From Nipponacmea schrenckii (lineage: Eukaryota; Mollusca; Gastropoda; Lottiidae): 64,000 bases of DNA. The translations under genes and the position numbers were made by a program. The notes beneath the pieces are model-generated. The model was not told the origin of the DNA. It worked only from the letters and a program-made list of their open reading frames with translations, and did no database searches. Below, one piece after another: positions 45,091 through 55,930 of the stretch; the stretch's first letter is position 1, and every line of letters begins with the position of its first letter. The stretch lies in contig JAUJPP010000002.1 of NCBI GenBank assembly GCA_030562195.1, forward strand, positions 2,418,001 to 2,482,000. Reading direction: 5' to 3'.

Positions 45091-45335
45091 CCAAGTTAAG
45101 GTCAAAGTTGGTGTATGAGGTCTATGGTCAAAGATGGTGGTTGAGGTCAAAGGTTAAACAGAGTTGTGGTCAAGGGTCAGAAATGGTAGTCGAGGTCAAA
45201 GGTCATACATGATGGTCAGGGTTATGAAAGGTTGTCGAGGTCAAAAGTCAAAGTTGGCATGTAAGGTCAAGGGTGGAATTCGGTATCTAAGGTCAAGGTT
45301 TAAGGGTCAACGTTGGTGGTTGAGAACAAAGTTTT
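45091..45335 (+). repeat. Diverged ~30-bp minisatellite rich in AGGTCA
   Basis: Units of the type GGTCAAAGTTGGTGGTTGA recur about eight times. Roughly a dozen AGGTCA-like half-sites occur in 250 bp, all on the plus strand. Confidence 0.8.
45193..45205 (+). promoter_or_regulatory. Perfect DR1 (AGGTCA-A-AGGTCA)
   Basis: It matches the direct-repeat-1 site used by RXR, HNF4 and related nuclear receptors. It lies within the AGGTCA minisatellite, and a one-mismatch DR1 is at 45143-45155. Use in vivo is unknown; it may be a by-product of the repeat. Confidence 0.4.
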
Positions 45336-46160
45336 CTTTTTCAGGAAATAGTGGTATGGATGAAGAGATGCTTATAAATAAAGAAATAACAGTTAAGTTT
45401 ATCTAAATATATAAAATTGACCTGTTGATAGATACATAATATTTTGTTAGAAATTGGTTTTAGTAATGATTTGTTAAAAGAATTGCAAAGACGGGAAATT
45501 GCTTTGTATCTTGGACTGTTAAAACCTAAACTCATGTCTCGTGCCATCAATCAATATTTTGAATTCCAGCATAAATAATGCTAATTATTTGTTGTAACCT
45601 ATCAAAGTGGTTTCTGTTTCTTTAAATGGATAAGAGATACTGCATTTTAGCATGAACATAACATTTTTGTTCTCAAGAAAAGTCAATGTATGAAGCGTAT
45701 TTCAATAATCAATTGAATCTTTATAGATAATTAGTTTTTTTGGATATCTATTTATATTTTGATGTTATTATTGGTGTATGGATATTAATAATAATAATGT
45801 TGGTATGTGGTTTCAGTTGAAGCTGTTGGTATTTGGTTTCAGATGATGTTGGTATACGGTTTCAGATGATGGTGTTGGTAAGATGAAGAAGATAAGTTTC
45901 AATTTTAAAATATCAGGTATTGTGAACATAAAGAAAATTGACATCTTTGCATATTTTATTGGTCTAAATTGCAGTTTGATGTCAATAGAGCATCGCCCTG
46001 AAAGTCGCACAATTATGATATAGGATAAATTGCTTTTGGGCCTTGATTATATGTAAAGTACTAGAACAATATTTTCTCAATCCCTGCAACTATATATCAG
46101 ACTATATAGTTCTGATTGAATCTTTTGTAACTTTTCATGTGTTTTTTTTTCTATTACAGA

Positions 46161-46280
46161 CATTGATAACTCTGTTAGTTTAAGGGTAGGCAGGGAGTAA
46201 TCCTGCAGGGAGTTCATCGCCCCTGTCTTGCCGAGATGGAATACTCTGATGGCCAAAAATTATTGACTGATTTACCCTTA
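46161..46280 (+). other. Candidate 3' exon with strong acceptor
   Basis: TTTTTTTTCTATTACAG precedes ACATTGATAACTCTG, and GTAGGT follows CCCTTAG. The block is GC-richer than its surroundings (GGGAGTTCATCGCCCCTG). No frame is clearly coding. Confidence 0.4.
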
Positions 46281-47278
46281 GGTAGGTTACTCTTTAAATC
46301 TGAATGGGGCGACTTATTCATGATCTACAGACTAAATTGCCAAACATATGACAGTCTTTCAACGCTCTAACCGAATGTGCTATATGCTGTAGAATTTAAA
46401 TTTATTTGATTGTTGATTGAAGCAGTAATGGGGGTCATTACTAAAACATTTGCAATGTTACTTAAATTTCAGTATTCAAAGCAAGCTAATTAGGTTTGTA
46501 CCTTTATCCTTGTGTTTCCCTGTTAGTGGTGTCAGGTATATGGACAGTCTGGAAAAACTGTTTAGTCCTTTTGATTGGGTCAATTTCTGGGGCCCTTTGT
46601 GCTGAAAGTAAGTTGCTGCCTTTGAAAAATTCATCTCATAGTAAGCTAAATTGTTTGATCAATGGAAGTTATGGAACTGTTTGAATGTACATAAAGAATC
46701 GTTCTTCTTTTCAGGAAATTTGGTTATGTGAAGAATAGTATTTTTGTTGTTGTGCAGGGCTGCTGATTTATTTTTGTACCAACCAAATATACAATGAATT
46801 TGCATTTCACGACATGGACGTCAACCTCTAATTCTTGCACTCAGATATAGTACGTACCATATTGAAGGAATCATTTTATGTTCAATCCTCATCGGAATAT
46901 TGTTTCAGCTGCGGAGATTGAATCATCGTTATTATTTTAAATAATATTGTTATTCAAAATTCGTTATGTGTAAATTATGTATGCAAGCATCTACATCTAC
47001 ATTGTACTTATCTGCACCTGATTGAGATAATAAATAAGGTTACTGAGTGATAAATATTTGTACAAGTATAATTATGTGGTATGCAACTCAATATTAATTC
47101 AAATCATATGAATATTGTTTTTGTAAATGTGATTTTGATTCGACTAATATGTTAGTGCTCATAATATAAACTAATGCAGATATCCTTTGTGATCCGAAAT
47201 TGTAAATTATATGTGGTGTTTGTGTTTGTAACATATTATGTATGTTTTTGTGTGTCTGTGTGTACTATTTAATGTATA

Positions 47279-47284
47279 AATAAA
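47279..47284 (+). terminator. AATAAA poly(A) signal candidate
   Basis: It sits 25 bp before the inner edge of the right inverted arm, after GT-rich sequence (GTGTGTCTGTGTG). It is the last plausible 3' end for the cassette locus. Confidence 0.4.
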
Positions 47285-48087
47285 TATAATTATTATGTTA
47301 TGTTTGTATTCACATTGGTTGGTTAATTTGTCAATTCTGATGATTGAATTCAATAATCTTGGAAATGAGGTTTAGTTCACGTCATTGCTTAATGTCGTAT
47401 CATATTCTGTTTTATTAGATGCCAAAGCCAAATTGCCTTTACGTTACGGTTACATTGTGTTACAAAGCGTATATCAAAACTGCTACGCACTGCGTCAGAA
47501 CCTCGCGAAGCCTGGGGATCTAGTTTTTTTGTCTTTCTTTTTTTGATTGATTTTTAATTGTTACAGCCTACTCTCAAGAGCACGCACACTGGAAAGATAG
47601 TAATAAGTTTGAGGTCCTCGAACCCAGGTTCCTTTCGATATAATTTATAGATTTATTAGATATATAGACATATTGGTTTATAATATAAACAAGTAGTTGT
47701 TTTATTATTTTTTTACGTCATATTTATGAAAAGTGGAATAGCAACCTCGAAATTGTACTATAAGCCTTTGATTAAAATATTTACATGAGCACATATTATG
47801 TTGAAATTTCTAAACGGAAATGTGTGTTTTTGTTTTTTTTTCATTGTAAACAAAAAATAATTATTTTCATCAATGCAAAGACATTCTAAGACTAACAGTG
47901 CTACTTTGAGGCTGCTATTCCAAATCTAGAAAAATCAAGAGATTAAACATTAGACATCTCAAGAACATTTACTCATTAAAAATATTGTATAAACAAATCA
48001 TAAGAAATACTCATGCACGTGCAATATTATAGGTCACAATAGATCAAAACACGTCATACAACAAACACTTACAAGAAATATTTCACG

Positions 48088-48126
48088 ATGACCGGTTATG
48101 ATTTAGGAAAAATATACTTGTTCGAG
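48088..48126 (+). other. Putative first coding mini-exon, copy R1
   Basis: ATG opens MTGYDLGKIYLFE, followed directly by GTAATT. CACGTG lies at 48016-48021. It is the inverted-arm counterpart of 13657-13695. Confidence 0.35.
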
Positions 48127-48272
48127 GTAATTCTAATTTTGTACTGCATTTGTTTACTTTTACTAAGTGATCACATACAGCCTTCTCTCAAAAGCACGAA
48201 CCCTGGAATGATAGTGATAGTTTTGAGGGCTTTGAACCCAGGTTCTTTCGATATAATATATAGATTTATTAA

Positions 48273-48764
48273 AGGGGACCAGGCTTTATTTGTTTCGAAC
48301 AATCATCCGACAGCCTCAAACACATGAAATCTTTTGGTTGGCTAATCAGAAATAGTCTACAGAGCTTACCTTTGAAATTTGAGCCTTCAAATCCATGTGT
48401 ATCCATAATTATCCGTGTTTGAAAAATCATAATGACTTAAGAAATTACGAACGTCCCGCCATATTGGAAAACGGTTCGTCTTGATAATCAAAGAGTTATC
48501 CTTCCCGTCGTGCAATAGCGGTCATCTATATAAACAGACTACAACGCATTTTTTCAATTGTAGACTTTGTCAACAGGACACACAATTTTCAGATTGACTG
48601 GAGACCAGCCGCGTACAGCACGGAAAAAAAATGAAAAGTGAAATTTTTTGTTTGAGGCATATTTCAAGGTATTTTGCGATTTTCTCAGAGCTTGAATATT
48701 TCTGAGGACTGTTTAAATGTAACAAAGGCCCAAAACAACCCCTAAAAATCAAGCCTGGGCCCCT
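48273..48764. mobile_element. TTAA-flanked MITE, second family (right arm only)
   Basis: Ends AGGGGACCAGGCTT and (complement of the right end) AGGGGCCCAGGCTT form the TIRs. TTAA lies at 48269-48272 and 48765-48768. The left arm at about 13.51 kb has the same flanks (GATTTA, ATATATAGACC in reverse complement) around a single TTAA. No transposase ORF is present. Confidence 0.92.
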
Positions 48765-48812
48765 TTAAATATATAGACCTATTGGTTTAATAATACATTT
48801 CATGCAATCTAC

Positions 48813-48977
48813 TCAGTTTCAAATTTAGAGATAATTACCTAATTACTTAATCCCACCCCTGACAAAACTCACTTTGAAATATATATTTAAAAATGCGGAT
48901 ACAAATTAATGCGATCCCGGATAGGTCGCATTTAACGCATTAATTTCTATCTCGCAATAATTTGTAGCCTTACAGTA
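48813..48977. other. Right-arm-specific ~165-bp block with 11-bp dyad
   Basis: It is absent from the left arm, where flanks are joined near 13.46 kb. AAATTAATGCG (48903-48913) and CGCATTAATTT (48936-48946) form a perfect inverted repeat. Origin unknown. Confidence 0.5.
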
Positions 48978-49213
48978 TTTATTGTTGAGCAAGTATTTGT
49001 CTTAGTAGCAACCTCGAAATTGTACTATTAGCCTTTTGACTAAAATATAAACAAGAGCACACATAATGTAAACATTAAACATTTCACGGACATTTACCTA
49101 TTAAAAATACTGTATAAACAAATCATAAGAAATACTCAAGCACGTGCAATATCATAGGACACGTGAAATCAAAAACACGTCACACAACCAACAATTACAC
49201 GAAATATTTCAAG

Positions 49214-49252
49214 ATGACCGGTTATGATTTAGGAAATATATACTTGTTGAAG
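49214..49252 (+). other. Putative first coding mini-exon, copy R2
   Basis: ATG opens MTGYDLGNIYLLK, followed by GTAAAT. Two CACGTG sites lie upstream (49141-49146, 49160-49165). It is the counterpart of 12786-12824. Confidence 0.35.
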
Positions 49253-49499
49253 GTAAATACACTATGTTCTATTAATTACGAATTTGAATCTGCAGGAATT
49301 TGTACTCTTTTCATCTCTCTATCATCTAATTTTGTCGGCTTGTGGACATGATTCATGGAATGTAACTTGAAAAGATACATCTACATTGTAAATCATTTTA
49401 TGAATAATCTCCTGACACTTATAAATATGACATTTTATTCGCTTTAAACTCAGAGAATAGGTCACACAAGTACAGGTCATGATATACAATGTTAATATA

Positions 49500-49820
49500 A
49501 TCATTGTTTGGTTTGTTTAACTTTTGCAGAATTTAGTCCGAATGTCTGAACTATAAATGTATCATTACACCAACTAGAACACTAGGACTTAAAATTAAGA
49601 CCTAACTATGCAATCGATCGAGGAATCAAGAATCAAATGGAGGTATACGTCCGTCTGAAGACAGTTGGGCTAATAAAATTGCATATATTATAACAATATT
49701 TTCGTTATTGGGATAATACTTTCTTGGTATAGCACAGATTCTCGTGCTGAAAATTGGCTGAGACCCGAACGGGTTTCGAACCAGCGATCTCAGATTCAGG
49801 CACCTAATCGCCAGCATATG
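49500..49820 (-). mobile_element. tRNA-derived SINE-like element (right arm copy)
   Basis: The reverse complement of 12216-12560, with the B-box-like GGTTCGAAACCC on the minus strand near 49775. Confidence 0.65.
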
Positions 49821-50049
49821 TTATGTTTTTAAATGTTGAATATATGAAAAATAGGGGAATGATGCGAGGATTGCAAACATTTAAGATAGTATTTTTACAC
49901 GGTGAGATTGGGGCACTCTTGGGTATTGTGATTAGAGTTGTAGCTGCTGAATGGCTCGTATAAGGCTAGGAGATATGGCATCTTCTCAGTTTCATGAGGT
50001 TACTCTGTTCCCCCAAAGTAGGGTTGAACAACTTCCAAACTAAACGAGC

Positions 50050-50490
50050 GGAATTAATCTAATTTGCGGAAAAAAACAAAAAAACCCTTTTACATCATTC
50101 GGTTCTCGGATTTTCCCTAGGACCTCTGTCTCGAATTTATGGATAAGCGTTTTAATCTAATTTGCGGGAAATACCGTTTTTCTCGGACATTTCCCTAGGA
50201 CCTATGTCTTCAATATATGGACAAGCGTTTTCATCTAATTTGCGGAAAATACCAAAAAATCCCGATTAAATCATTCGGGTATTCTCGGAAATTTTCCTTA
50301 GGCACTCTTTCTTGAATTATTGAACAAGCGTTTTAATCTAATTTACGGAAAATACCAAAAAATCCCGATTAAATCATTCGGGTATTCACGGGGATTTCCA
50401 TAGGCACTCTGTCTTCAATTAATGGACAAGAGTTTTAATCTAATTTGCGGAAAATACCAAAAAATCCCGATTAAATCATTCGGGTATTCT
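50050..50490 (+). repeat. M100 minisatellite array at the outer edge of the right arm
   Basis: About four monomers share GGACCTCTGTCT-type starts, AAGCGTTTTAATCTAATTTG and AAAATCCCGATTAAATCATT. Only the first aligns with the left arm, so the array was expanded here or contracted on the left. Confidence 0.85.
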
Positions 50491-51700
50491 CACTTGACTT
50501 AATTTGCTCACAGTTTTACCTTTCATTTTCATATGAAACCTTGACACCTTTTGACTAAACAGTGGTCGAACACTGACATTTACCAGTCAAGCTGTCCTGA
50601 TGACGATTATATCCGAAACACGTATGACACAAATTTGGAACAGATTTAGTATCCCTTTTTTGGGTGATAAGACGAATGCTATAATATTTTTATAAATTTT
50701 TGGACAATTTCCCTCTTGCCTTATGTATCCGAAATGGCATCGGCCTTATTGGTACTATATTCGAAATTACAGATTCAGTTCACTTTTGTCATATATGATC
50801 TATGATACTTAATACAAACAAAAAATACAGCAAAGGATTGTACATCTTGGAAAAACTTCGATATTTACCATTTATTGACGAACGTCCATAGTCAGAATTA
50901 ATTGTTCGGAGGGGCAAGTAATATATACGATGGGGCGATAAGGTATGGTCTTGGAAAGAATGATATATTTTTGTAATTGATATTTAAATTCAAACAGAAA
51001 CGATTGTTAAAATGGGTATTGTCCCATTCAATGTCGTAAATGATTTAAAATCGTTTATTCATTGCTTGACTTATTCGTTCATTCTATTCACCAGTCTTGA
51101 TAATAACTCGTCTCCATCCCCTCTCATCCTTAACTGTGTACCAAAGTTTGACAAATTTCTTTCTTTCTACTTCAAGAGAACCACATCCATCTGGGATGGA
51201 ATTGTCTACCGACTACTATGTAGGTATATACAATTAGAGAGCCTACTTGTTTGAAATTAGCTTCTTACATGCGTTTGCAATTTTTGACAGCTTTCCGTTT
51301 ATTCTATTTTGATAACTGTATAAAATCAAACAAAGCTGGGATGGAATTGTCTACCAGGTGGGTATATACCTTCTTGACAACCACTTGCCATCTGAATCTG
51401 AACAGTTGTCAAACACGTATATTCTAGCCGGGCTGTGATATTTGACAATTCTTTTTTTGGTGTTTTATTTCTAAGGAATAATGGTTATAGAGCATGGTTC
51501 AGAAGAATAGATGTAGTTAGATGATAGTATAGTTTTATAGATATTGGTTAAGAAGAACAGTGATAGATGGTGGTTATGAAGAATAAATAGAGATAATGAT
51601 TAAGAAGAGTTATGATAGATATTGGACAAGAAGAGTAGTTTAATATATTGGTTAAGAAAATCAGTTATTGATAATGGTTAAGACGAAAATTATGATTATG
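50491..51700. other. Mixed intergenic stretch with a ~35-bp minisatellite at 51470-51690
   Basis: 51470-51690 has diverged units of the type TATTGGTTAAGAAGAACAG, related to 60.18-60.22 and 60.66-60.80 kb. A duplicated block GGGATGGAATTGTCTACC occurs at about 51193 and 51341. The 80-residue ORF at 51012-51254 has no recognisable domain and I do not call it a gene. Confidence 0.55.
50593..50629 (+). ncRNA. Hammerhead-ribozyme-like motif (tentative)
   Basis: TGTC is followed by a perfect CTGATGA (50597-50603), a short GAT-TAT-ATC hairpin, CGAAA, a 7-nt segment and GACA pairing with TGTC. Stem III would be very short and the cleavage triplet is not canonical, so this is a candidate only. Confidence 0.3.
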
Positions 51701-54150
51701 TTGTCAAATGGACAATGAACCAAAAGGAAAGATAATAGAAGGTAAACTAGTTTTGTTTCAATCTAATGTGTATCTCCTAAACTATGTTAGATATTGGATT
51801 TCTGTTTTCTCTCGTGTGTCTAGATACCAATATTTTCAAGTGTTTTTCCTAAACTATGTTATAAATTTGAGTTCTGCTTTTTCTCACATTTATCTAGATA
51901 GCCCATGTGGATATCACTTAACAATTCCAGCTTTTTAGCTTTTGCCAAGAAAAAAAATATTTGTATTTGAGCACCTTTTGTGAAACAATGTGTAGAATGA
52001 AACAAACTATAGCTTGAATAATTAGGGATTTTAATTTAGTTTTTAAGGTTTTTGCAGTCTCTTGTAGATATTGCCTGCAAATTCTAGCTGTATAGCTTTG
52101 TTTGCAAAAATGTTATTTCTGTTGTAGCATTTCTTGTGCAACAATGTGCAGAATGCGAAAAAAATATATATTTTCAAGTATTTTTCCTAAACTGTGTTAG
52201 ATATTTGAGTTCTGTTTTTTCTCATATATGCCCAGATAGCCCATGTGGATATTGCCTGCAATTTCCTGCTTTATAGTTTTGTAACTTTGCAACCCAAAAA
52301 ACTTATTTGGATTTGAGCACTTATTGTGCAACAATGTGCAGAATGAAAAATATTTTAGCTTGCAAACTTACGAAGTTTAATTTAGTTTGAACGGTTTTTG
52401 AAGTATCTGAGCTCAGGGCTTTTATTTAGAAAAGTTATCAATTTATCAAGTGGCCTAAATGCAAGCCAAATAACCATTTTTTCAAGTGTTTTTTCTCAAC
52501 TAAATTTGATTTCTGTTTTTTCTCATATGTCCAGATAGCCCATGAGGATGTGGCCTGCAGATTCCAGCTGTGTAGCTTTGTAACTTTGCAAGCAAAAAAT
52601 TATTAATGTTTGTGCATTTGTTGTGCAAAAGTGTGGAAAAAAAATATATATCTTGAAAACTTTTTGATTGAGTTTATAGCGATTTTTAACGTTCTTGAGC
52701 TCTAAGTGGTAGGAAATGAGCATCGCTGCAGATCAGAGCTTTTATTTGGAAAAGTTATCAATTTGTCTTATTTGGCTCAAGTGGCCTCAATGCAAAACAA
52801 AGACCTTATTTTAAAGTGTTTTTCTTAAATTATTTTAGATATTTGAGTTCTGTTTTTCTCACGTGTCCAGACAGATGGCCCTTGTGTATATTGCCTGCAA
52901 ATTTCAGCTTTGTAGCTTTGTAGCTTTGTAACTTAGCAACCAAAAAAATTTTTTGTATTTGAGCACTTCTTTGCAATCCAAATACCCATATTTTCAAGTG
53001 TATCTTCTAAAGTATGATATAAATTTGATTTCTATTTTTTTATCACATGTCTAGATAGCCCATGTATATATTGCCTATAGATTCTAGCTTCGTAGCTTTG
53101 TAATTTGCAAGCTAAACATTATTTTATTTAGCACTTCTTTTGCAAAGCCAAATACCCATATTTTCAAGTGTATCTCCTAATGTATGTTGTAAATTTGATT
53201 TCTATTTTTTCTCACATGTCTATTAGCCCATGTAGATATTGCCTAAAGATTCCAGCTGTGTAGCTTTGTAACTTTGCAAGCAAAAAATTATTAATGTTTG
53301 TGCATTTGTTGTGCAAAAGTGTGAAAAAAAAAATATATATCTTGAAAACTTTTTGATATAGTTTATAGCGATTTTTAACGTTCTTGAGCTCTAAGTGGTA
53401 GGAAATGAGCATCGCTGCAGATCAGAGCTTTTATTTGGAAAAAGTTATCAATTTGACATATTTGGCTCAAGTGGCCTCAATGCAAAACAAAGACCTTATT
53501 TTAAAGTGTTTTTCTTAAATTATTTTAGATATTTGAGTTCTGTTTTTCTCACGTGTCCAGACAGATGGCCCTTGTGTATATTGCCTGCAAATTTCAGCTT
53601 TGTAGCTTTGTAACTTAGCAACCAAAAAATTTATTTGTATTTGAGCACTTCTTTGCAATCCAAATACCCATATTTTCAAGTGTATCTTCTAAAGTATGTT
53701 ATAAATTTGATTTCTATTTTTTTATCAGATAGATAGATCTAGATAGCCCATGTATATATTGCCTAAAGAGTCTAGCTTCGTAGCTTTGTAATTTGCAAGC
53801 TAAACATTATTTTATTTAGCACTTCTTTTGCAAAGCCAAATAACCATATTTTCAAGTGTATCTCCTAATGTATTTTGTAAATTTGATTTCTATTTTTTCT
53901 CACATGTCTATTAGCCCATGTAGATATTGCCTAAAGATTCCAGCTGTGTAGCTTTGTAACTTTGCAAGCTAAAAAATTTTTATCTTTGAGTACTTCTTGT
54001 GCAAAAATGTGCAGAATAAAAAAAATTCTTGCTTGAAAACTTTTTAATTCTTATTTAGTTAATAGCGATTTTTAACGTTCTTGAACTCTCAGTGGTAGGA
54101 AATGAGCATCGCTGGAGATCAGTTTTATTTGGAAAAGTTATCATTTTGTC
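51701..54150 (+). repeat. S340 satellite block, right
   Basis: Many diverged units carry GCCCATGTGGATATTGCCTG, TTGTAACTTTGCAAGC and TTTGAGCACTT landmarks. A near-identical tandem duplication of about 0.69 kb is visible (about 52560-53245 against 53250-53935). Confidence 0.88.
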
Positions 54151-54179
54151 ACATTTGTAGCTCAAGGGACCAAAATGCA

Positions 54180-54745
54180 AGAAAAATACCATTCGAGATT
54201 TCTCGAAGAGTTTCGAAGGACCTCTGTCCTGAATATAGGAGCGAGTTTTCCAATCCGATTGCGGAAAATGTTACTAATCCCGATTACATCATTCGGGATT
54301 TCTCGAAGTGTTTCGGAAGACCTCTCACCTGAATTTATGGGCGAGATTTCCAATCCGATTGCGGAAAATATCAGTAATCCCGATTACATCATTCGGGATT
54401 TCTTGGATTTTTCGGCACACCTCTGTCTTGAATTTATATGCAAGCTTTTTAATCCTATTTCGGAAATTACCAAAAATCCAGATTACATCACTCGGGTTTT
54501 CTTGGCCAAGTCCGCCAGGACCTCTGTCTTGAATTTATGGGCAAGCGTTTTAATCTACATGCGGAACATACCAAAAAACCCGATTACAGCACTCGGGTTT
54601 TCTCGAACAACTTCGCCAGGACCTCTGTCTTGAATAGCGAACGAGCTTTTCAATTCTTTTTCCAGAAAATATCAGTAATCCCGATTACATCATTCGAGTT
54701 GTTTTGGGATGTTTTGCATCAGCACAAAGACCTCTGTCTCAAATA
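54180..54745 (+). repeat. M100 minisatellite array, right copy 1 (~5.5 monomers)
   Basis: CCTCTGTC or variants start near 54221, 54321, 54420, 54521, 54622 and 54731, giving monomers of 99-109 bp. ATCCCGA and TCGGGAT dyads are clear in several monomers. The 152-residue ORF across it is a repeat by-product. Confidence 0.92.
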
Positions 54746-55930
54746 AATGGACAAGCTTATTACAAAGCTACTATTGGCGGAAAAAAAAAACGAAAAATGC
54801 CGATGGCAATAAAGTTTCAGAACACAACAATCATTTTGACGAACTTAACCAGAGTTACGTACCTTTAGTTTTTATATCATCTCTCACTTTATTCGTTCAA
54901 ACATATTCAAACAGGTTTTGTATCTAGTCCTTATGCCCTGTCTTGAGCAGTTACCGCAAGGCTTTTGAAACGTTCATTACAGTAAGGTTTTCATTACAGT
55001 TAAGGAAGAAGGACAAGTTTTCCAAAAACCGAAGATTTGACAATTTATGACACAGAATAAAGATAAAAAATAAGATATTCTTATTTTGCACAAGAATATG
55101 GTCACTGATGTCAAATTTATGAAATGCTGTCCGAAACATGCTGACTAGATGTCATGTTTATTATTGTTTCATTCAGTTTTTTTCAATTCCATTCATTCAT
55201 TTATGTTTAATAATAATAACAATAATATATTTATATTTCGCAACAATTCTTTTGGAATTTTTCAAGGCGCATGGCAGTGTTCTCAATTGGTGAGTTAATG
55301 ATAGTGACTGAATAAGCAAGTTTTCACTATAGATTTGAATATAGATACAGATTCACCTTGTCGAATTGATTGCGGTAACGCATTGTTTACCCATCCCTTT
55401 CTCCATTTCAGATTATAAGACGATCCTATCGGTTTTGTTCCCCAGGGGCCTTTCTATGACCAGTCCATCCTATATCTTTTTCTGATCTGTCAATATAGTC
55501 CATGAAGATATTCCTGGCAAATTCCCGCCTGGTGGCTTTGCAACTTTACAAGACAACAATTTATTTAGACTTGAGCACTTCTTGCGCACCGTTACAGATT
55601 TATTTGTCTTTAGATTAATTGGGCGAAATTAAAAGGGTAAAGTTAGGTACTAGTCATATTTTTAGTGTAAACATTGTAACACTGGGAAAGTAGCATGTCC
55701 ATGAGGCATTGTTTCAGGGTGACCCATTTTACCGAGATTGAGAGATACGGGATGTACAGTTAGTAATTGAAATAAGATAGGCATTATTATACGAATGGCT
55801 GGTTATGTTTTTATTTTTATAACACCAAAACTGGATCAAACGGATTGATTAACAATTAGTACGTTCCATTATTTTTGTAACTTTGCAAGCAAAGTGTCTT
55901 TGAACACTTCTTGTGCACATCAGTCATCAA
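54746..55930 (+). repeat. Composite-repeat spacer, right copy 1
   Basis: It contains the AACCAGAGTTACGTACCTTT block, a SINE-like tail (55.20-55.29 kb) and the segment whose left counterpart is garbled (55.30-55.76 kb). Confidence 0.8.

Larger units (their letters stand above)
34653..47284 (+). other. Spliced-looking locus: four tandem four-exon cassettes plus 3' exons
   Basis: Homologous exon-like blocks E1-E2-E3-E4 repeat four times at about 35.4-38.7, 38.9-40.6, 40.8-42.2 and 42.4-44.0 kb. Each block is bounded by AG on the left and GT or GC on the right, while the intervening intron-like sequence is far less similar. A 36-nt leader-like exon (34653-34688) precedes them. Candidate 3' exons follow (from 44569; 46161-46280; others), and AATAAA lies at 47279-47284. 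E2 to E3 to E4 phases agree with one another, which suggests a coding past, but stops occur in most copies. It could be a lncRNA or a decayed exon-duplicated gene. I do not recognise any protein domain. Confidence 0.55.
47309..50161. repeat. Right arm of long inverted repeat
   Basis: It is the reverse complement of 11885-16308 (see the left arm for the block map). Private insertions here are a TTAA MITE (48273-48764) and a ~165-bp block (about 48813-48977). It keeps the empty TTAA site for the left-arm MITE at about 49.10 kb. Confidence 0.88.

Noticed and set aside
11885..50161. Polinton/Maverick or other giant DNA transposon with the arms as terminal repeats
   Set aside because: The interior shows no polymerase B, integrase, packaging ATPase or capsid-like ORFs, and no target duplication was found at the outer edges. 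An inverted duplication explains the data with fewer assumptions.
51012..51254. 80-residue plus-strand ORF as a gene
   Set aside because: No domain, no splice or promoter context, and part of it is duplicated non-coding sequence (GGGATGGAATTGTCTACC).
54175..54633. 152-residue ORF across an M100 array, and similar 60-100-residue ORFs at 233-706, 6177-6407 and 58121-58636
   Set aside because: They arise from tandem ~100-bp monomers with few stops. The frame shifts between arrays and several frames are open at once, so there is no protein-level conservation.
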